Below, piece after piece: positions 8,092-16,444 of a stretch of DNA of 64,000 bases. This DNA is from Phytopseudomonas daroniae. GTDB taxonomy: Bacteria > Pseudomonadota > Gammaproteobacteria > Pseudomonadales > Pseudomonadaceae. Position 1 is the stretch's first letter, and each line of letters starts with the position of its first letter. The translations under genes were made by a program, and so were the position numbers. The notes below the pieces were generated by a model, which was not told the origin of the DNA, ran no database searches, and saw nothing but the letters and a program-made list of their open reading frames with translations. Where the stretch lies: the NCBI RefSeq assembly GCF_004327285.1, contig NZ_QJUI01000019.1:1-64000 (forward strand). Direction: 5' to 3'.

Positions 8092-9171
8092 ATGAGTGCC
8101 ATTCAGATCAAGTATCCCGCCCTTACCCTCAAAGCCGGCCGCCGCGCTCTTGCGCGCATCCGCGAGCAGAATCTGCAACCGGCGGATGTCGGTACATTGC
8201 CGGGTGCCGCGGGTGGCCCCAAGGCGCTCGGTATTCAAGGCCTGGATATCGCGTTGTTCGGTGACTGGCTGGCACGCGTTCCGCGGGAGCGTTCGCTGAT
8301 CGGCGCTTCGATTGGTTCCTGGCGCTTCGCCAGTGCCTGTTTGCCTGAGCCAGCCGTGGCGTTGCGGCGCCTGGGCGAGCTCTATACCGGCATGCGCTTC
8401 GCCAAGGGCGTGAGCATGGTCGAGGTGTCGCGCCGCTGTACGCAGATGCTCGACGAGCTGTTGCAACAGCAGGATGCCGCGGTGCTCGACAACGCCCATT
8501 ACCGGCTCAATATCGTCGTGGTGAAAAGCCATGGTCGGCTTGCCGAGGACGGGCGACGTACGCTGGGGCTGGGACTCTCGTCGGTGATAGGCAGCAACCT
8601 GTTGGGCCGCCCTCGCCTGGCCCGTCACTTCGAACGGGTGATCCTGCACGACGCACGTCTGGCCCCACCACTGCACCCACTCACCGATTTCCCTTCGCGC
8701 TGCTTGCCTCTGGATGTCGGCAATCTTCGCCATGCACTGCTGGCTTCCGGCTCGATTCCCTTCGTGATGCAAGGCGTGCGTGACATTCCCGGCGCCGGCC
8801 CCGGCACGTACCGCGACGGCGGCCTGCTCGACTATCATCTGGATCTGCCTTACAGCGGTGACGGCATCGTGCTGTACCCGCACTTTACCGATCGCATCAT
8901 CCCCGGCTGGTTCGACAAGGGCATGCCCTGGCGTCGCGGTGACGCCACGCGCCTGCAGGATGTCCTGCTGCTGGCTCCGTCTCGCGAATACCTGGCACGC
9001 CTACCCTACGGCAAGCTGCCGGATCGCAAGGATTTCAGCCGTTTTCTGGGCGACGATGCCGGGCGCGAGCGCTATTGGCGCCTGGCGATGGATGAAAGCC
9101 AGCGTCTGGGTGACGAATTTCTCGAGCTGGTTGAAAGCGGCCACCTAGCCGATCATCTGCAGCCTCTTTGA
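8092..9171 (+). CDS. Patatin-like phospholipase family protein
   Basis: 359 residues with the patatin hydrolase signatures: oxyanion glycine run PGAAGGPK (37-44), nucleophile elbow G-A-S-I-G with Ser73, and the D-G-G triad with Asp242 of the Ser-Asp dyad. No signal peptide or membrane helix is evident, so it is probably cytoplasmic or membrane-associated. Members are acyl hydrolases on phospholipids or other esters; the substrate is unknown. GGAGACCGGT precedes the ATG at 8092. It diverges from the PepSY/two-component operon and may share its control region. Confidence 0.9.
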   Translation: MSAIQIKYPALTLKAGRRALARIREQNLQPADVGTLPGAAGGPKALGIQGLDIALFGDWLARVPRERSLIGASIGSWRFASACLPEPAVALRRLGELYTGMRFAKGVSMVEVSRRCTQMLDELLQQQDAAVLDNAHYRLNIVVVKSHGRLAEDGRRTLGLGLSSVIGSNLLGRPRLARHFERVILHDARLAPPLHPLTDFPSRCLPLDVGNLRHALLASGSIPFVMQGVRDIPGAGPGTYRDGGLLDYHLDLPYSGDGIVLYPHFTDRIIPGWFDKGMPWRRGDATRLQDVLLLAPSREYLARLPYGKLPDRKDFSRFLGDDAGRERYWRLAMDESQRLGDEFLELVESGHLADHLQPL

Positions 9172-9534
9172 GCCCCAGCATGCCCTTGGCAGCGTCGACC
9201 CAAGCAATGTCGGAAAACTGGCAGCAATTCGATCACTGCACCTAAACATTTGCCGCTATTGATAAAAAAACCGGAACCAAATGGAACCGACGCTCTGCGT
9301 TATTTTCCTATTAAGTGTTGGTGTCGTTTCAATGGTTGGTAAAGCAACTGACTGTTCTAACCCTTGAAAACTTTGATGCTCGTCAACTTCACAATTTAAT
9401 TTTCATTTTTTTGAAAAATTAATTCATTTGGATGTGACTTGCAGGGCTCATCGGATCATCAACAGCTATGAACGTCAGCGTTAACACATCGCTGACACTA
9501 TGAATCATTGGGAAAACCTCGGAGAACCGACCCC
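9172..9534. other. Gene-free interval with an AT-rich tract and small hairpin
   Basis: No convincing gene. The interval is AT-rich compared with its surroundings, especially 9376-9430, which has runs of T and A. A 7-bp stem (9474-9480 with 9490-9496, loop 9 bases) lies about 40 bases before the next gene and has no T tract. It probably holds the promoter of the small downstream gene. Confidence 0.4.
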
Positions 9535-9804
9535 ATGAACGCTTCGCTGCGTTTCAATGATGCACTGCTGATTGCCGATCGTGCCTTTCAACCTTTTCAC
9601 TGTGTCGCCTGGACACCCCAGGATGGCACCGGCGTACTGAGCCTGACGGTCGTAGACCGCACCAGCACTCGCCTGATCGATCGCACGCAACTCACCAGCA
9701 GCATTTACAGCGATCCGCAAGAATTGGCCAAGGCATTGAAAAAATCCCGCGACGAGCTGAGCCGCAAAGGTTTCGACCTCGCCCCGTGGAGCATGCCGGA
9801 ATAG
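9535..9804 (+). CDS. Hypothetical protein, small soluble
   Basis: 89 residues, not recognised. It starts MNASLRFNDALLIA at an ATG with GGAGA ten bases upstream; the longer frame from 9508 lacks such a site. The sequence is mixed beta (FHCVAWTPQDGTGVLSLTVVD) then a charged helix (DPQELAKALKKSRDELSRKG). No signal peptide, cysteine or catalytic motif is seen. The upstream AT-rich leader of about 360 bases and a hairpin just after the stop suggest an independently transcribed gene. Confidence 0.65.
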   Translation: MNASLRFNDALLIADRAFQPFHCVAWTPQDGTGVLSLTVVDRTSTRLIDRTQLTSSIYSDPQELAKALKKSRDELSRKGFDLAPWSMPE

Positions 9805-9837
9805 AGCGTTAATCGCTCGCCTTTCATTGCTCCCATG

Positions 9838-9867
9838 AAAGTTGCCGTACCTTTGGTGCGGCAACTT
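9838..9867. terminator. Strong hairpin after the small gene, possible terminator
   Basis: A 13-bp stem with one wobble (AAGTTGCCG-TACC with GGT-GCGGCAACTT) and a TTT loop lies 34 bases after the stop at 9804. Only CTTGTCTC follows rather than a full T tract, so termination strength is uncertain. Confidence 0.5.
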
Positions 9868-10098
9868 GTCTCGGTATTGAAACATCTCCCTTCCGCTTTA
9901 CCGATTGGCTCACCGCACCTGGAAAAGACTGAACTTCCCGCCGTATTCGGCTGGCTAAGTCTTTATCCGTCGCAACGAGCTGGCCGGCATGTACAACGTC
10001 ATTAAAATACCGCTGTCTCCGCTGACGCATTCTGCCGTTCACCACCTTGCTGGCATCACTGTCGCTTCCGCCCCTGGTGCTGTATCGGCGAACCGTCG

Positions 10099-11124
10099 AT
10101 GACCGACTCACCGCTAATCCCCGAACTACCGAGTGACCTGCATTACGTCGATGACAGTGGCCCTGGCATCACTCGGCGCAAACTTCGCGGCAAATTCTGC
10201 TATTTCGATCCCAGCGGGGAGCGTATTCGCGATACCCGGCAGGTGGCCCGCATCGATGCGTTAGCCATACCGCCCGCTTACGTCGACGTATGGATCTGCC
10301 CGGATCCCAAAGGCCACCTGCAAGCCACCGGCCGCGATGCCCGCGGGCGCAAGCAGTACCGCTATCACCCACGCTGGCGTGAAGTACGCGACACCGACAA
10401 GTACGCCAATCTGCTGCTGTTCGGCAAAGCCCTGCCGAAATTGCGTCAGGCAGTGGAGCAGCACTTGCTGCTACCCGAGCATGGTCGTGAAAAGGTCATG
10501 GCAACGGTCATCACCCTGCTCGACAACACCCTGATCCGCATCGGCAACGTACGCTATGCAAAGGAAAATCGCTCGTACGGCCTGACGACCCTACGCAACC
10601 GCCACGTCGAGGTGCAGGGCAGCGCCATTCGTTTCCACTTTCGAGGCAAGAGCGGGATCGAGCATGAAGTGGAAGTCAGCGACAGGCGCCTGGCACGCAT
10701 CATCCGGCGCTGCCTGGAGCTTCCGGGACAGCACCTGTTCCAGTACCTCGATGCGCAGGGCGACCGCCATACCGTGACCTCCACTGACATCAACGATTAC
10801 CTGCGCGAGCTGACGGGTGCCGATTTCACTGCCAAGGATTACCGCACCTGGGCCGGCAGTGCCTTGGCGCTGTCGCTCTTGCGCAAGCTCGAATGGCAGC
10901 CGGAAAGCTCGGCCAAGAAGCATGTGGCGGCAATGGTCAAGCTGGTCGCCGAGGAGCTGCGCAACACCCCGGCGGTGTGCCGCAAATGCTATATCCACCC
11001 AGCGCTGATCGATGCCTTCCACGCTGGCGATCTTTCCGATCTACGCCTGGCAGCGGCCCGCAAGGGGTTGCGCTCGGAAGAAAGCCTGCTGATGCGCTTT
11101 CTGGAAAAGCTCCCCAGCGCCTGA
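10099..11124 (+). CDS. DNA topoisomerase IB
   Basis: 341-residue bacterial type IB topoisomerase, which relaxes supercoils through a 3'-phosphotyrosine intermediate. The catalytic core signatures are present: KAKENRSYGLTTLRNRHV-type arginine/lysine region, FTAKDYRTWAGS, and the active-site tyrosine in CRKCYIHP (Tyr298). The N-terminal domain (PPAYVDVWICPDPKGHLQATGRDARGRKQYRYHP) matches the poxvirus-like family. Bacterial copies are scattered accessory enzymes, not essential. No signal of recent transfer is evident. Confidence 0.93.
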   Translation: MTDSPLIPELPSDLHYVDDSGPGITRRKLRGKFCYFDPSGERIRDTRQVARIDALAIPPAYVDVWICPDPKGHLQATGRDARGRKQYRYHPRWREVRDTDKYANLLLFGKALPKLRQAVEQHLLLPEHGREKVMATVITLLDNTLIRIGNVRYAKENRSYGLTTLRNRHVEVQGSAIRFHFRGKSGIEHEVEVSDRRLARIIRRCLELPGQHLFQYLDAQGDRHTVTSTDINDYLRELTGADFTAKDYRTWAGSALALSLLRKLEWQPESSAKKHVAAMVKLVAEELRNTPAVCRKCYIHPALIDAFHAGDLSDLRLAAARKGLRSEESLLMRFLEKLPSA

Positions 11125-11135
11125 GCCACGCCCAT

Positions 11136-11178
11136 AGAGTGGCGAGATATGTGGGGTTAATGTCATTGCCGCCACTCT
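11136..11178. promoter_or_regulatory. 9-bp inverted repeat upstream of the GlxA-type regulator gene
   Basis: AGAGTGGCG (11136-11144) and its exact complement CGCCACTCT (11170-11178) are separated by 25 bases and end about 42 bases before the ATG at 11221. It could be an operator for autoregulation or a transcript hairpin ending the topoisomerase gene; no T tract follows. Confidence 0.4.
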
Positions 11179-11220
11179 CTCGCCCGCGCACACTCTGTCC
11201 ATCTTTCCTGAGGGATCGCC

Positions 11221-12231
11221 ATGGACGACATCAAATGCATCGCCGCCCTGATCTATCCGGACTTCATGAGCCTGGATGTAGTCGGCCCGCTGCAGGTGTT
11301 CGCCTCCGCCAATGTGGAGCGTAATCGCCAGGGATTGGGCGATGCTTACCGACTGCTGATACTCGGCGAACGGGCCGGGCCGGTAGCTAGCTCCTCCGGG
11401 ATGCGCCTGATGGCCGACGCGGCCTGGAGCAATTGTGATCCCGCCGGGCTGGATACCCTGCTGATTCCCGGCGGTATCGGCGAAACGACGCAGTGCGAGA
11501 ACCAGGCCTTGCTGGCCTGGCTGCGCAGCGCCGAGCCGCATATCCGCAGGCTCGGTTCGGTATGTTCGGGCGCGCTGATCCTGGCTCGTACAGGGCTGCT
11601 CGACGGCCAGCGGGTAACCACTCACTGGGCCGATATCGACACACTGCGTCAGCACGCCAGGTTGCGGGTGGATGCCGATTGCCTGCATACCTACGACCCC
11701 ACTGCAGCCGATGGCAGCCAGCACCTGTTCACGTCCGCCGGCGTGACGGCGGGTATCGATCTTGCCCTGGCGCTGGTGGAAGCCGATCTGGGACGCAGCA
11801 TGGCGCTGGCCGTGGCACGGCGTCTGGTGATGTTCCTGCGCCGTCCCGGCGGCCAGGCACAATTCAGCGCCCTGCTCGCTCCCGAGCCCAGCCGTACGCC
11901 ACGTCTTGCCGAATTGCTGGACTGGATTCCCGTCAATCTGGGCGGCGATCTATCCCTGGAAGCGCTGGCCAGCGAAGCAAAGATGGCACCTCGCACCCTG
12001 TCCCGCGTTTTCGCCAAGGAATTAGGGATCGGCCCTGCGCGTTATGTGGAACGCATCCGCCTGGAAGCGGCCCGCGCCCTGCTCCAGGACGCCCAGGCAT
12101 CGATCGGTACGGTCGCTCGTCTGACGGGGTTCGGCCATCCGGAAAACCTGCGCCGGGTCTTTCACAAACATCTGTCCATCAGCCCCCAGGAATACGCCGA
12201 ACGTTTCGGTCAGGAGAGCTCCCATGCTTGA
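11221..12231 (+). CDS. GlxA family transcriptional regulator (DJ-1/PfpI domain plus AraC HTH)
   Basis: 336 residues. The N-terminal DJ-1/PfpI-like domain (about 5-190) keeps the nucleophile-elbow cysteine in SVCSGALILARTGLLDG followed by VTTHW. The C-terminal AraC-type double helix-turn-helix (about 225-330) carries LALEALASEAKMAPRTLSRVF-like and IGTVARLTGFGHPENLRRVFHKH motifs. Such regulators respond to small metabolites, but the ligand is unknown. It overlaps the DUF1272 gene by 8 bases, and an MFS gene follows, so it likely controls this operon. Confidence 0.92.
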   Translation: MDDIKCIAALIYPDFMSLDVVGPLQVFASANVERNRQGLGDAYRLLILGERAGPVASSSGMRLMADAAWSNCDPAGLDTLLIPGGIGETTQCENQALLAWLRSAEPHIRRLGSVCSGALILARTGLLDGQRVTTHWADIDTLRQHARLRVDADCLHTYDPTAADGSQHLFTSAGVTAGIDLALALVEADLGRSMALAVARRLVMFLRRPGGQAQFSALLAPEPSRTPRLAELLDWIPVNLGGDLSLEALASEAKMAPRTLSRVFAKELGIGPARYVERIRLEAARALLQDAQASIGTVARLTGFGHPENLRRVFHKHLSISPQEYAERFGQESSHA

Positions 12232-12475
12232 ACTGCGCCCCAACTGCGAATGCTGCGACCGCGACCTGCCACCGGAGTCCAGCGAAGCGCGCATCTGCTC
12301 GTTCGAATGCACCTACTGCAGTGAGTGCGCCGACACCCACCTGCGTGGCCACTGCCCGAACTGCATGGGCGAACTGCTGCGCCGGCCAATCCGCCCGGCC
12401 GAGAAGCTGTCTGCCAATCCACCGTCGACGTTGCGGGTACTCAAAGCGGGAGGATGTGATGCTGCTATTGCGTAA
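12224..12475 (+). CDS. DUF1272 domain-containing cysteine-rich protein
   Basis: 83 residues. The N-terminal 60 contain a dense set of cysteines (C9, C11/C12 region, then CSFECTYCSECADTHLRGHCPNC) that should bind zinc in a treble-clef or ribbon-like fold, matching DUF1272. The tail (RRPIRPAEKLSANPP) looks disordered. The molecular role is unknown. It overlaps the regulator by 8 bases and the MFS gene by 17, so the three are translationally linked. Confidence 0.85.
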   Translation: MLELRPNCECCDRDLPPESSEARICSFECTYCSECADTHLRGHCPNCMGELLRRPIRPAEKLSANPPSTLRVLKAGGCDAAIA

Positions 12476-13625
12476 CCGTGCGCTGCTGATCCTGTTCTTC
12501 GCTCAGGCGCTGTATTGGAGCTGCTCGCTGATCGGCATCACACTCACTGCGCTGATCGGTATGCAACTGTCGCCGTACAACAGTCTGGCAACCTTGCCTC
12601 TGGCTCTGCTGGTGCTGGGTAACCTGATGGCCACTCATCCATTGTCACTGTTCATGCAGCGTCACGGCCGACGTCCCGGGCTGACGCTCGGGGCCGCAGC
12701 CGGCATCCTTGGTGGGCTGATCAGCGCCCTGGGCGTCTGGCTGGCGGACTTCAATCTGTTTTGCCTGGGAGCCCTGCCGATCGGCGTTTACCAGGCTTCG
12801 GCCATGTACTACCGTTTCGCAGCCTTGGAGACGGTGGATGAAGCCCATAAAGGTCGCGCTGCAGCCTGGGTGATCGGTGGTGGTGTCTGCGCCGCGCTAC
12901 TTGCACCTACCTTGACGCTGTGGGCGCGTAATGCGCTGAGTACCCCCTTCGTTGGGGCCTATCTGTTGCTGGCCGTGTTGGCGCTACTGGGGCTTTTGTT
13001 GCTGAGTGCACTGCGTGAAGGAGCGATCCCGGTCGCTCCGCGTGGCGATATGCGGACACTGTTGGCGCGTCCGGCAATTCGCTCCGCGCTGATCATTACC
13101 GCCATTGGCCATGGTTTGATGATCCTGGTGATGAACGCCACACCACTGGCCATGAGTTTTTGCGGCCTGTCCGTGGAAAGTGCTGCACAGGTGATCCAGT
13201 GGCACATGCTGGGCATGTTTCTGCCAGCATTGATCGCTGGCCCGCTGGTGGATCGCCTCGGCGGTCGACGTGTAGCAGCGACCGGCATCGCGCTATTGAG
13301 CTGCAGCGCCTTGGTCGCACTGATAGGCCAGGCACAGATGTATTTCCTGATTTCCTCGCTGCTACTGGGGATCGGCTGGAATCTCATGCTGGTAGCCGGC
13401 ACTACGTTGCTTGTCAGCGCCCACAGTGCCGAGGAGCGTGGACGGGCACAGGGACTGATGGAACTGGCTAACGGCAGCGTTGCGGCCTGCGCCGCATTCG
13501 CTTCCGGCGCGCTGATCACCGGGCTGGGCTGGAACCTGGTGAATCTGGCCATGCTGCCGGTGCTGGCAATCGCCGTCGTGGCCCTGCTGGCCCGCTCGGC
13601 TACGCGTCCACCGGTAACAGGCTGA
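12459..13625 (+). CDS. Major facilitator superfamily transporter
   Basis: 388 residues with about 12 hydrophobic segments. I take the ATG at 12459 (MLLLRNRALLILFFAQALYW), inside the end of the DUF1272 gene; AGCGGGAGG lies just upstream. The loop between helices 2 and 3 has the basic MFS turn (QRHGRRPGL), and a second related turn (DRLGGRRVAATG) opens the C-terminal half. The substrate is unknown; control by a GlxA/AraC-type regulator suggests drug or metabolite efflux or uptake. The longer frame to the left is an artefact over the regulator gene. Confidence 0.88.
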   Translation: MLLLRNRALLILFFAQALYWSCSLIGITLTALIGMQLSPYNSLATLPLALLVLGNLMATHPLSLFMQRHGRRPGLTLGAAAGILGGLISALGVWLADFNLFCLGALPIGVYQASAMYYRFAALETVDEAHKGRAAAWVIGGGVCAALLAPTLTLWARNALSTPFVGAYLLLAVLALLGLLLLSALREGAIPVAPRGDMRTLLARPAIRSALIITAIGHGLMILVMNATPLAMSFCGLSVESAAQVIQWHMLGMFLPALIAGPLVDRLGGRRVAATGIALLSCSALVALIGQAQMYFLISSLLLGIGWNLMLVAGTTLLVSAHSAEERGRAQGLMELANGSVAACAAFASGALITGLGWNLVNLAMLPVLAIAVVALLARSATRPPVTG

Positions 13626-13629
13626 GCCA

Positions 13630-14595
13630 TCAAGCGCCGAAAACGGTCACCTGGTTGCGGCCGTTGCGCTTGGAGCTGTACAACGCCTGATCGGCCCACT
13701 CGATCAGTTGCTGATGGTCATGGCTGGGCCGACTCAGATCCGCCACGCCCAGACTGATGGTGAAGGGAATCACCTGCCCCTCGTGGCTGATCTGCAGGCG
13801 CTCGACCACGCCACGCAGGCGTTCGGCGAAGATGCGCCCGCCCGCCGCATCGACATCCGGCAGTAATACCACGAACTCCTCACCACCGTAGCGCCCGGCG
13901 ATATCGGTGTCGCGAATCTGCTCGCGCACCACCTTGGCCAGGCTCTGGATCACGCTATCGCCCGCCTGGTGGCCGTAGGTATCGTTGACCTTCTTGAAAT
14001 GATCGATATCGAAGATCACCAGCGAGGCGCTGCTGCCATAACGCCGGTGGCGGGCATGCTCGCGTTTGAGTTCTTCTTCCCAATGCCCGCGATTGTTCAG
14101 GCCGGTCAGCCGATCCGTACGCGACAGGTGCTTGAACTGATCGTTCATCGACTGCAACTGGCGCTTGTTCACCGCGACACTGGTGACGTCATAGATGATC
14201 AGACACAGGTGTTCGATCCTACTGTTGGTGGCCTGCAGCGGCAGAATGGTGGTGTTCTGATACATGAAATCTTCCAGACCGGTGATCGGCTGGTAGTTCT
14301 TGAAACGCACCAGGTAGGGTCGCTGCTCCCAGATGGTGAAGGCTGGCGTACCGAGGGTGGCGACACTTTCCACCTTGCGGCGAAACCAGCTTTCCTCGAC
14401 CTCCGGGAACAGTTCGAAGAACGATCGCTCGGACGCCTCGCGCGCCGTGCGTCCGGAATGGTTCACCATGAAACTGTTCCACACCTCGACCCGGTAGTCG
14501 CGATCCAGCACCACCACACCGACGTCGATGCTCTGCACGATCGCCAGCAGCCAGTGGAATTCGTTCAAATCCATGTTCGCGCCCATGTCTGTCAT
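13630..14595 (-). CDS. PAS-GGDEF diguanylate cyclase
   Basis: 321 residues. A PAS sensor domain (about 10-135, with VVLDRDYRVEVWNSFMV) is followed by a GGDEF domain. The active site reads GGEEF, so catalysis of cyclic di-GMP from GTP is expected. RDTD lies five residues before it, matching the RxxD inhibitory site, so product feedback should be intact. LTGLNNRGHWEEEL marks the domain start. It overlaps the receiver-CheC gene by 4 bases (ATGA), so the two are co-translated and probably act together. A shorter start at the third methionine (MDLNEF) is also possible. Confidence 0.94.
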   Translation of the reverse strand: MTDMGANMDLNEFHWLLAIVQSIDVGVVVLDRDYRVEVWNSFMVNHSGRTAREASERSFFELFPEVEESWFRRKVESVATLGTPAFTIWEQRPYLVRFKNYQPITGLEDFMYQNTTILPLQATNSRIEHLCLIIYDVTSVAVNKRQLQSMNDQFKHLSRTDRLTGLNNRGHWEEELKREHARHRRYGSSASLVIFDIDHFKKVNDTYGHQAGDSVIQSLAKVVREQIRDTDIAGRYGGEEFVVLLPDVDAAGGRIFAERLRGVVERLQISHEGQVIPFTISLGVADLSRPSHDHQQLIEWADQALYSSKRNGRNQVTVFGA

Positions 14596-15593
14596 CCCAT
14601 CAGGTAGTCGAGTTTGCTGTTCAGCAGCGGCATCGAGTCTTCGGTGAACAGCAACAGCAGGTCGAAATGGATGTTATGCCCTTCAATGCTGTAGCTGACT
14701 TCTACCGCCAGGGTCTTGCGCCAGCGTTGGCCGTTGATGCGGATCAGCTCATCGATGGAGGCATGTTCACCCAGCACTTGGGGGTGACCCTGGGAGAAGC
14801 TCAGGTCGAGCTGCTCGGCGAGACCGCTCAGGCAGGCGCCGATCAGCACGCTGGACATGTCCAGGAGCATTTCCATGGACGAGCAGCTCTGCTGCTGCCA
14901 GTGCATCAGCCTGGCCATGTCGGCCACTTCCGAATCGTGGAAGATCAACAGCGCCTCGCCGCAGATGCCGCCGCCGATATAGCCCTGACATACCGCGGTC
15001 AGCCCGTTGCCACGCTGGGCGTCGGCCAGAGCCATATGCAACTCGCTGACTTCGAGGATATTCACGTTGGGGATCGGCAACTGCACGAACACGCCCAGTA
15101 CCCGGGCGAGCAGCGCTGCTGCCTGGCCCATGGCGACGTTGACCACCTCGCGGAAGGCATCACGGAACGACACCGTGGGCTCGCTCAGTGCAACTGCAGC
15201 CGGTGCCGTGAGTGCGGCAGGCGCATCTAGAAAACCCAGCTTGCCTAGCGTCCGAAGCAGCAGCTCCGGGTCGACCGGCTTCTTCAGGAAGGCCAGTGCA
15301 CCGAGTTCCTGCACGCGGCGTATGGCCTCTTCCTGCACGTCACCGGATACCACGATGGCTTTCTGGGCACGGCCCTCCGCTTTGAGCGCGGCCAGCACGC
15401 CATAGCCGTCGAGCACCGGCATGGTCAGGTCGAGCAACAACAGATCGAAATGCGTGGCGCGCAGTTGCTCTAGAGCTTCCTGTCCGTTGCTGGCCTGGCT
15501 GACCGTCACCGGCCAGGCCGCGGGCAAGGCTCGCAATAGCTGTTTGCGAGCCATGCTCGAATCGTCGCACACGAGAAGAGATGCTTTCGGCAT
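14592..15593 (-). CDS. Response regulator fused to CheC-like phosphatase domain
   Basis: 333 residues. The receiver domain (1-120) has acidic residues DD near 10, phospho-acceptor Asp55 (LLLLDLTMPVLDG) and the Lys of FLKKPVD. After a linker, a CheC/CheX-like domain (about 140-330) carries one intact phosphatase signature, E149-x-x-N152-x22-P175. The symmetrical second copy is degenerate, D245-x-x-S248-x22-P271. CheC proteins dephosphorylate CheY-type receivers, so this fusion may dephosphorylate itself or a partner. I use the ATG at 15593; a TTG just before is less likely. It is translationally coupled to a diguanylate cyclase, which suggests control of cyclic di-GMP output. Confidence 0.9.
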   Translation of the reverse strand: MPKASLLVCDDSSMARKQLLRALPAAWPVTVSQASNGQEALEQLRATHFDLLLLDLTMPVLDGYGVLAALKAEGRAQKAIVVSGDVQEEAIRRVQELGALAFLKKPVDPELLLRTLGKLGFLDAPAALTAPAAVALSEPTVSFRDAFREVVNVAMGQAAALLARVLGVFVQLPIPNVNILEVSELHMALADAQRGNGLTAVCQGYIGGGICGEALLIFHDSEVADMARLMHWQQQSCSSMEMLLDMSSVLIGACLSGLAEQLDLSFSQGHPQVLGEHASIDELIRINGQRWRKTLAVEVSYSIEGHNIHFDLLLLFTEDSMPLLNSKLDYLMG

Positions 15594-15759
15594 CAATACG
15601 CCCCAAGAAGGTGAGCCTGTTTCCGGCTTTATTACGTTGCGGTGAAAATGCCGACAACGATGGCCCCATCCTAGAGCGTTTCAGGCAAATTGTAGCAAAA
15701 CGCCATCACGCTTTTACTTTAATCCTGCTTTGTGAACGGGCACACCCTGCAAAACCAAC

Positions 15760-15779
15760 AAGGCGACCGAAGTCGCCTT
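15760..15779 (-). terminator. Terminator of nfuA
   Basis: An 8-bp stem AAGGCGAC / GTCGCCTT around a TTCG tetraloop lies about 20 bases after the nfuA stop; in the minus direction it runs into GTTGGTTTTG. Confidence 0.7.
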
Positions 15780-15800
15780 GTGTGCCTGCAAACACGCCGA

Positions 15801-16385
15801 TCAGTAGTACGCGTTTTCCCGATTGCTGTGATCGGTCACGTCACGCACGCCTTTGAGCTGGGGAATGCGCTCGAGCAGGGTTTTCTCAATACCTTCCTTG
15901 AGCGTCAGGTCGGCCTGGCCGCAGCCTTGGCAGCCACCACCGAACTGCAGCACGGCGATACCTTCGTCGACCACGTCGATCAGCGTTACCTGGCCGCCAT
16001 GGCTGGCCAGACCAGGATTGATCTCGGTCTGCAGGTAGTAGTTGATGCGCTCGTTGAGCGGGCTGTCTTCATTGACCATCGGCACCTTGGCATTCGGCGC
16101 CTTGATGGTCAGCTGGCCACCCATGCGGTCGGTGGCGTAGTCGACGACGGCGTCTTCCAGGAACGGCTCGCTGACGGCGTCGATCCAGGCTGTGAAGCTG
16201 GCCAGGCCGATGGCCTGGTCTTCGGGCTTCTGCTCGCCGGGCTTGCAATAGGCGATGCAGGTTTCCGCGTACTGGGTTCCCGGTTGGGTGATGAAAACGC
16301 GGATGCCGATTCCCGGAGTGTTCTGCTTGCTCAGCAGGTCTGCCAGGTAATCATGGGCGGCATCGGTAATGGTAATAGTGCTCAT
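15801..16385 (-). CDS. nfuA: Fe-S biogenesis protein NfuA
   Basis: 194 residues, the usual length for NfuA. The N-terminal degenerate A-type (HesB-like) domain spans about 1-95 and the C-terminal Nfu domain about 105-190. The cluster-binding motif is C152-x-x-C155 (GGGCQGCG). NfuA carries a [4Fe-4S] cluster between monomers and delivers it to target enzymes, notably under oxidative stress or iron limitation. It is a single gene with its own terminator; the ATG at 16385 follows a GAGTTGCC leader. Confidence 0.96.
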   Translation of the reverse strand: MSTITITDAAHDYLADLLSKQNTPGIGIRVFITQPGTQYAETCIAYCKPGEQKPEDQAIGLASFTAWIDAVSEPFLEDAVVDYATDRMGGQLTIKAPNAKVPMVNEDSPLNERINYYLQTEINPGLASHGGQVTLIDVVDEGIAVLQFGGGCQGCGQADLTLKEGIEKTLLERIPQLKGVRDVTDHSNRENAYY

Positions 16386-16444
16386 GGCAACTCCTCACGG
16401 TCATGTGGTGAAGTGTACGCCAAATGGCGCCCCTGGATAAAGTC

